Source: Mesostigma viride
Lineage: Eukaryota; Streptophyta; Mesostigmatophyceae; Mesostigmatales; Mesostigmataceae
NCBI GenBank assembly: GCA_009746045.1
Contig: RPFO01000065.1
Location: 934,211-996,210 of the forward strand
DNA: 62,000 nt
Direction: 5' to 3'
A program made the position numbers and the translations under genes. Under the pieces are notes generated by a model. The model worked only from the letters and a program-made list of their open reading frames with translations, ran no database searches and was not told the DNA's origin. This document shows, piece after piece, positions 54,792 through 62,000 of the stretch. Numbering within the stretch: the stretch's first letter is position 1; each line of letters begins with the position of its first letter.

Positions 54792-57700
54792 CTAGTCTCT
54801 CAACTTTAAGAACATCTTCTTCAATAGCCGCGCTTCCTGGCTGACGGTGCGGGCCTCCCCAGACTTGTCAAAGCCAAACTGTGTGTTGATCTTCTTGCCG
54901 TGGATATCCGCTTGGTCCAGGAACCTGTGATACACACAGCACGATAGATATCATTACGCAGGCAGAGCACGAGAGCAAATCGAGTGAAGGGATGAATGTC
55001 AGTTTTTGCACGATTGTTTGGGTGCTCCCTTCCCTACTTGCCCGCGGGCGCTTGCAATGACTGTGCCCACAGTGCAAAGGGCACACGAGTGGTGTGTCTA
55101 CGATGCTATCCTGCAACTCCAGGCTAGAGGTCAAGGGGCCGCGCTCGCATAGCCCAGGGACAGGTGCCCCGTAGCCCTGACTGCTTTCCTCTTGCAAAGC
55201 TATCTGTATCGCAACCGGCTTTGCATCCAGAGTGCATAGGTGCTGTACTTTACGGCCACCTGGCACATACTTCAAGTATCTGGTCTCCTGTGTACAGCGC
55301 ATGTGCAACACAGGGTACATCACGTGCATGGCGTGACCCACCCAAACATCCACGCGCCATCCACCCCAACACCCACGTGCAGCCCACCCCGATACCACAA
55401 GCATGACATACCCGGGACCGCAAGCGTGACATACCCGAGGATCTCGTTGATGGTCGCGTCCTTGACCACGATCATGTGCTTGGCCAGGTTCTCAATCAGG
55501 CCCAGGAAGCAGCGCTTGGCGTAGTACCACGTGTCTGTCTCGATCTTCTTGTTGTACGGCTCGAGCGACTTGATGATGCGGCTGATGCCAAACTCGTAGT
55601 TGCCCTTGGCACAGTAGAGCGTGCCGATGACCAGGTTCACAATGCACAGGTGGAAGCACTGCTTGTCGGGGTCCTGCGCGGCCAGCCAGGGGGGAACACG
55701 GCAAGTCAGGTGGCATGCACCGCCAGGTTAACGAAAGCTTTTGTGGCAAAAGAAAAGAAAAGAGGTAGAGGGCATGGCACCAAACATGGCACCAAACACA
55801 TCTGGAAACATGAGCCACCGCAACAGGTCGCATGAAGGCAAAGAAAACAAGCTTTTCTGTATTAGAAGGTGCAATGCAGCACCTCAAACAGGATTCCTCA
55901 TTCTGATGTTACCATTCATCCCACAGCGTTCTTCCGAGCCATTTCGTTGGCACGTGCATGGCCTGTCCAGAAATCCAGAAACCAATGTGACAAGAGTACA
56001 GCTGGATCCAAATGTGTCAACATTCCGTAAGCTTACCTCTCTATGTGCACAAGCATGCTGGGCCATTGCTTAACAGCAACCGCTACTCCACCCATACCCA
56101 CCTGGAAGGACACGCGCTCCTCCTCCTTCTCGATGCGCCTCATCAGGTCCTCAGCCTCCTCGTTCTGTGGATAAGGGGAGGCAGGGGCCAGAGCCAGATG
56201 GCAGATGGTTGGGTAACAGGAAAAGGAAAACAGAACGCCGTGCGTGTGAGAACGCCGCGGCCGATGGCATCTGAAAGCAAGGATTGTTAACATGCTGTCT
56301 GATGGGCGAATAGCTCATGAGGGAAAGGCTAGAGGACTAGCAGCAGTGGAACAGCACTTTGCTCCATGATGTAGTTGCTGGACCGCATGGCAAGCAGGTT
56401 TCTATTTGCGCCGGACAGCCAAACATCATGCGGTACAGCTTATATGCAAACCATAGCAACGGACCCATCCTGAACATCCTGAATGTATTATCAGCCTTCG
56501 ACATGTTGCCACTTTATGCTCTGAATGCATGGCCACCGCAATCGCTCCCCACGCAGCACCGTTACCACGCGTAGCCATGCAAGAAAATGGCCCCCTCCAG
56601 CCTGGCTGGCCATGATGTCGCCCCTACATGGCTGGCCACGATATGCCCATCCCTACCTGGCTGGTCATGATATAGGAGACGCAGAGGTTGGCGAGCACGA
56701 TGGCGGTCACCGACAAAATGTCCTCCTGGTGCTTCTTCACGATGGGCTCGTAGTAGCGGATGGCCTCCTTGAACTTGTTGTCCTGCATGGTGCGATGTTG
56801 TGCAGCGGAGGAGCCAGGGCACAAGGGGAGAGGGGCGTAAGAGGGGAGCGCATGACGAGACAGGGGCCCGCAATAAGCCAACCGCATGATTTTGAAGAAA
56901 CATTATTCAGCGTGACATTCCAGGCAAACTTATTTAAAACATTTCAAATGCAATCTGACGGGTATCATCATGGGTGGATTTAGAACGTGCCCCCAATACA
57001 CACAACTGACGACACCGCACCTACATGATGAAGGCACGCGCCACTACCGCGTGGCAAGGCGACCCCGGGGTTGCTTCTCATGTTTCTACCACGTTTATGA
57101 CACCCTACCTGCATGAAGGCGTGCCCAGAAACCTCAAACCCTGCCTGCTTCAACAAGGAAAGCCCCGAAACCGTACACCCTACCTGCATGAAAAAGGTGT
57201 GCGCGACGTTGAGCTTCCACACGTCGTGCTCGGAGCAGAACTCGGCCGACTGGCGGAAGATACGCTCCACCTGCGAGTAGTTCTCCAGCCCCCAGTAGAT
57301 GTTGGCCATGGCCATCAGGCCCGGGATGTACCCCTCGAGCGCATCGTCGTAGTCCGTGATTGCCTTCTTGGTCGCCTCGTTGTCCCGCGCCATGCGCGCG
57401 TCCTGGATCTGCTTGGTCAACTTGCGAAGGACCTCCACGTGGCGGTTGGCCAGCTCGTCGTACTTGCGGTACGCCTCCTGCGGGCACGATATTGTGCATA
57501 AACATGGTGGTTGCCGTAATCGCGGTTATGTGTCAGGCAGTGGCTGTGCAGAAAGCATGCAATGAAGGCCACGATGAACAGGGACCCACAGAGGATATCG
57601 TAGAGGCAGCAGCGTGTTTAGAGAGCATATCATGACGATAGCCACCAACTGCCTCTGATCCTCTACACCAGACTTTCTGCATCTATGTCCTATGCACATG

Positions 57701-60700
57701 CTGCATTTCTTGGAATCCTTGGGGTCGCTCCTGCAAGGTGCCAGACTCTTCCTGGTTCGACCTGTCCACTTCCTCACAACATGAAGAACGTCGGGGGGGT
57801 TGTGCTGGAGAAGACATGGGTCACTAACGCAGGAACCGAATCATGCCCACAAGTAGATTGCCTCACTCTGCTTGGACGATGTAAAAGCTGGCAGCTCACC
57901 TCGGGTGACGTCTGGCTCATGATGGTGGCGTCCAAGTACTCGTACAGGTCCTGCGGTCACACCACAGCCCCATGCATGGGCATCGTGAGCAAAGCGGGTC
58001 ATGACAAGTCAGCGAAGTGAATGATACGCTTATAACTGGTGCATGGAACCGCAAGCAGACTTACACTGGAGGCAAAAGACACCCACCAACCCAATGCTGT
58101 GCTACATGAAGATAGAGCAGGCGCAATGCAGAAGATGTTGGGTGGATACACCATGTACTTGATGCTACCTTTCTCCTCCGTGAACGATGACTATGCCGAC
58201 CACCCGTGTGGAAATCAAGAGCTGGATCCATGTGCACTGGCTACCAGTGCACAATGACATGAATGCAGCATGCGTGACTCTATGGACGCAGCTATTCCAA
58301 GAACTGCAATGCAGGCATCAGGCACGCTCCTGTTCCCTCCCGCCATGTCACGTATTCCTTGGGCTGAGTGCCTGTAGGAGCAAGCCGGCAAGCTAATCAA
58401 GGAGCAGCAGGTGCCTTGGCAACATCATCCGCAATAGGCAACATTTCATTTCCGACCTACCCAGACCTTGTGAAGTACCTAAAATGCCAGCCAAGTGGCA
58501 GAAAGTCGCAACAGATAGCGCGGCCGCCTACCTGTGACAGATGCTTGAACGTGAGGTGGGTGTTCTCTGCCATGACGTCTGCCGCCAGGTCGTAGAAGGC
58601 ATGTTGCGGCTGCACAGAGACACCACAGGTGGGAACAAGGACGAGAGCAGACGGGTGCACGAGAATGCACGCGGGCCAGGTCAGGTTCTGCAAGCCCAAG
58701 CGGAATCGAGAATGTGTGCAGACGATATGGATATGCACGTCCAATTGCACGCAGGTGGACACAGGATCCATTCAACGCCCTATAAAACCGCCAGAAAGCA
58801 TGCATGGGGAGGCAGGTGCTCAGTCGACCAGGCAGTCATGTTCAGCTGGGCACAATTCTACGTTTGCACCCATGGTCGAGCCAAGCAAAGCAGCATGATC
58901 AGATAAGATGACCAAGGCCATAAGAGGCCGCCAAAAAACAGGCACGCGGTAGGGCGAATGGGGGACGGACCAGGGGACGGACCAGGGCAATGTGCACACG
59001 ATTGCGGCCATCTACCATTCCACTGCCTTGCTTACCGATGCAAATGGCAAGCGAGGAGTAACCAGGGAAGGAATGGCCCATGCCTCCCCAAGCGTCCATA
59101 CTGGCCAGTCCTTCATAGCTGCTGAGCCATACAAATCGTTCTCTCCCTAACGTCACACTGCCTCTCCCTCACCACTTGCGCGGTCCCGTTACGCCCTGGG
59201 CATGAGCCCCCCCAACCATCTTACCTTGCAGTAGAGCAGCAGCAGGTTGCCAAACGTCTCGGGCGGGAAGGGCGGGTTCTGCAGCAGGAAGTTAAGCTTG
59301 CGGAAGCCGGCCGTTGGGTCCGCGTCCATGTGCACCAGCGCCTGGTTGTGGAGCGTAACCTGTGGGCGGGGGCAGTGCGGAGGGGGGGAGGGGGAGGGAT
59401 CGGGTGGTGGGGTGGGCAGGGAAGGGCCGGGCCCGCCGGAAAAAGCTCGTGAGCAGGCGGGTGCTGGCGAGGAACAAAACTGCGCACCTTCAGGTAGTGG
59501 TGGGTGCATGGGGCCCCCCCGCCTTGTTCATCCTGCGTGTGCTACTTGGCTTATCAGTGGGTAGGCCGATGCACAGCCATGTGTATAATGTCAGCACTCA
59601 AGGCTGTCGGGTAGCTTCACAGCAAAGCAAAGAGAACACTAGTACATGGGATTAACACATTCGTACATCAAAACTAGGGTCAAGAAGTACGCATGAAAGG
59701 TGTGATCCACCTGGCCACATCATGGCTGGCTACAGAGCTGGCCGCCCATGTGCTGCCCCCCATGTGCTGGCCCCCCATGTGCGGGCAAGAGTCGCACGCA
59801 AACACAACACCTCGGTGCCTCAATGCATGGCACTGGATTGCGGAATCGGAGAGGCACGATGTGCCTGGGTCTGACCCCACAAATGTCTAGGTAATACGCG
59901 CAATGCGATGGATACTCCCGGCCACATGGCCCAGGGTGCATGTGCAACAGAACTAAATAAACAGGACGCGTACCGGGTCGAGCTCCTCCTCTGACCGCGG
60001 CGGCATGTCGGTGAGCGCCTCCTTGGTCGCGTCCATGTTCTTCATCACGTACTCGATGGCAGCCTGCAGGGTGGCGGCCGCCAGCATACAGAAGCGAGGC
60101 AATGGTAGAATAGGAGACTTACGATTGAACAGCTAAAGCGCCCATTTGGAAAATTGTAGATAAATCCTCTGTATTAATCCCTCTGCTATTAAAAAGAAGC
60201 AAGGAGCAGGGTATGGCAGTGATTAAAGGGTGCGGTCATGAGTGGATGCGCCCAACGGAGGTGGCTCCAGGGCTACCTACACAGACAATTCTGAAATGAA
60301 AAAGGGTAGCACGGAATTCTTTCGTTGGATGTTACAGGCTGATTGTGAGCATACAAGGGCATGGCAAAGCAGTTCCACCAAGTGAAGGGTCTCAAGGCAG
60401 CCCGTTCACGAGTAAGGGCAAGGCATCCGAACACAGCAGGTAGCAGCAGCAGCAGCAGCAGAGGACACACTTAATAGAAAACATACAACCTCTGTAAACG
60501 GGTGGAGAATACTCTACCACTGTCCCCATTTAAGTGCATGCTACTTGGTATTCCGCCATTTTTCTCCCTCATGTTGCAAGAGCGGACCTCTAGCTCTCCT
60601 GCCTCCTCCAACCGCTTCATAAGGCATCACTGGATGCCGATGTGATCCTCCCTCTGGGGTCGCACATACCTTAAGGTTGAACGCTTCGACCAGCGCCGTC

Positions 60701-61650
60701 TCTCGCAGCGTCTGGCTGTTGCCCACGCTGCGCACCTCCATGCCGTCCGTGTAGCTGCTAGCACACATGCAAGTCCAACCAAGGCCACCGCATGCCAGAT
60801 ACGCAAGCGCACATGGCAGGCAACCCAGATGAGTAGGTACACACGACCAGCATGCCTGGTAACAAGGCTAACTGAATATAAGGCACACCGGAAGCATGGA
60901 TGCCCGATGTGGGAGACATGCATGACAAGCTCACACAGGCCGCATGCCCACTGCCAGGGGCAAGAGGTCCTGCCTTGCCAGGGTATTTGCCCTGCCAGGG
61001 TATTTCGGGGCCTCGAGAAGCCCTTTGCCGCCACCACGACCGCCCTCCATGGTCTATTGAACTGGTTGAAGAAAATTGTCAAGGTGACCCACCTGGTCGT
61101 ATACGCTTATCCCTACCAGCCTCACACATTGTGCTGAGGCACTTGCTAGGTAGCAACCCCGGCTTGAACAGCGCAGAGGAAAACCCGCCAGGATGATCGA
61201 ATCGCAAGCAATGGATAAAGTGCCTCAAACCAGCTTTGTCGCTGTATGTACCAGGATATACCGTATACGAGGCACCTGTGAGCAGAATGATGGCTCTGTT
61301 ATAACAAGCCCCCTTCTCAGGATGCTGTGACCACCGTCTGCTTGTTTTAAATGTCACCACCAGGCAGGGCCCTTCGTCCACTTACCTGTCGACCAGGTGG
61401 TCATTGAATTACAACCTTCATGCGTGTGTGCTAAAATCCCATGCGCTAAAGTGTGCTAAAACCCTATGTGCTTCATCAATGTGTGGATTACATGGCGATC
61501 CCATCACCCCCGCATGGTGGCTGACCTGCCCACGCTCAGCTCCGGGTGCTCCCGCACGCCGCGCTCGATGATCTCCGCCAGGTGCTTGAGTGCGGGACCA
61601 AACTGCTTCACCTTGTAGTAGCACAGCGCGATGTTGTACGCAAGGTCGGG
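54792..61650 (-). CDS. IFT70: Intraflagellar transport protein IFT70 (TTC30), 5' end beyond window
   Basis: TPR protein of the IFT-B core that carries cargo into cilia and flagella. Exons in coding order: 61526-61650, 60670-60754, 59974-60063, 59225-59359, 58532-58609, 57900-57950, 57184-57477, 56657-56782, 56102-56164, 55435-55673, 54792-54924. All are GT-AG and in phase, giving 472 residues to a TAG stop. Diagnostic blocks: PDLAYNIALCYYKVKQFGPA, HPELSVG, YTDGMEVRSVGNSQTL, VTLHNQALVHMDADPTAGF, NPPFPPETFGNLLLLYCK, DLAADVMAENTHLTFK, HDVWKLNVAHTFFMQ, YYEPIVKKHQEDILSVTAIV, CIVNLVIGTLYCAKGNYEFG and ETDTWYYAKRCFLGLIENL. The family is usually about 640-665 residues, so about 170-190 N-terminal residues lie to the right of the window. 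The donor after 61526 is the weaker GTCAGC, but it keeps phase. Confidence 0.95.
60442..60462. repeat. AGC trinucleotide microsatellite in IFT70 intron
   Basis: Seven consecutive AGC units in the intron between exons 60670-60754 and 59974-60063. Confidence 0.9.
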
Positions 61651-62000
61651 CTGGAGCACAGCACAACAGGGGTGCCAAGCCAGAGGCACGAGGGGGGGAC
61701 CACCGCGACAACGGGCAGGTTACCAGGCGGGACATAAGGAAACAATACCAGAGCAGCAAAGTGGCTCTAGGATGGCCGGCCAAGGTCAGCTATGCAACAG
61801 TCAGGCGTGCCAGGGTGGCTGGGCCGGGGCTTGAAGACTGCTTGCAGGAGTTCAATGCACATGCCCACAGTCTACGGCAAGTCCATAAACCAAAACATCA
61901 CTAAGATGAATGGATATGAATAGTCGTGGGAATCTCTGCCATAATGGTGCGGTGTGCTGACGGCCCTGACGGCCAAAGCGACCACATCAAGCCCAAACCA
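61651..62000 (-). other. IFT70 intron running to the window edge
   Basis: Follows the acceptor just above 61650. No further IFT70 exon was found before base 62000. Confidence 0.6.

Noticed and set aside
387-61650. Functional gene cluster or operon
   Set aside because: The four genes share a strand but belong to unrelated pathways and are separated by 7-18 kb of transposon-rich DNA.

Overview
The window is nuclear DNA from a eukaryote, most likely a flagellate green alga. It carries multi-exon genes with GT-AG introns, a plastid-type dihydrolipoamide dehydrogenase with a transit-peptide-like N-terminus, and an intraflagellar transport gene (IFT70), which implies a cilium or flagellum. Its non-LTR retrotransposon C-termini have a zinc knuckle plus a PD-type nuclease motif, as in the Dualen/RandI group described from Chlamydomonas. 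The species cannot be told from this sequence; a chlamydomonadalean or a prasinophyte would both fit. Nothing here is prokaryotic.

Four host genes are visible, all on the minus strand. (1) 387-9097: plastid dihydrolipoamide dehydrogenase, 13 exons, the last part cut by the left edge. (2) 16822-34522: EFL1, the GTPase that releases eIF6 from pre-60S ribosomes; all 23 exons could be placed, giving a 1223-residue protein with intron phases that all agree. (3) 42807-44578: a RING-H2 E3 ligase of the RHB1A type, 3' end not found. (4) 54792-61650: IFT70/TTC30, last 11 exons, N-terminus beyond the right edge. The four genes belong to unrelated pathways (plastid 2-oxoacid dehydrogenase complexes, ribosome maturation, ubiquitin ligation, ciliary transport), so there is no functional cluster. 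Exon coordinates are in the gene entries; they come from reading splice sites and matching family sequence by eye.

The DNA between genes is mostly transposon debris. At 10.0-15.1 kb, five 3'-end fragments of one nuclease-bearing retrotransposon lie in alternating orientation, separated by TA runs; two of them form a near-perfect palindrome with arms of about 776 bp. At 35599-38982 is a complete-ended PIF/Harbinger DNA transposon (16-bp terminal repeats, TGA target duplication) with a broken transposase and a nine-copy internal minisatellite. From 40.0 to 53.4 kb are nested fragments of a LINE family with a characteristic 3' stem-loop and TTTAA-type tail, including one 1.5-kb reverse transcriptase reading frame. 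Two short retroposon families are also present: a 336-bp one with a 16-bp target duplication, represented elsewhere by ever shorter fragments down to 28 bp, and a tRNA-like SINE with two copies at 53.5 and 54.5 kb.

The introns carry many simple and tandem repeats (GGGTT/GGGCT, GT, a 50-bp unit, GGGGCC/GGGGCG, GGTGGTT, GTGG, AGC). The four main G-rich arrays all put the G-rich strand on the template strand of the host gene. I did not find a clearly new multi-gene biological system. The most interesting items are the truncation series of the 336-bp retroposon, the retrotransposon palindrome cluster, the tandemly copied 5' splice site in the dehydrogenase gene, and the repeat strand bias.
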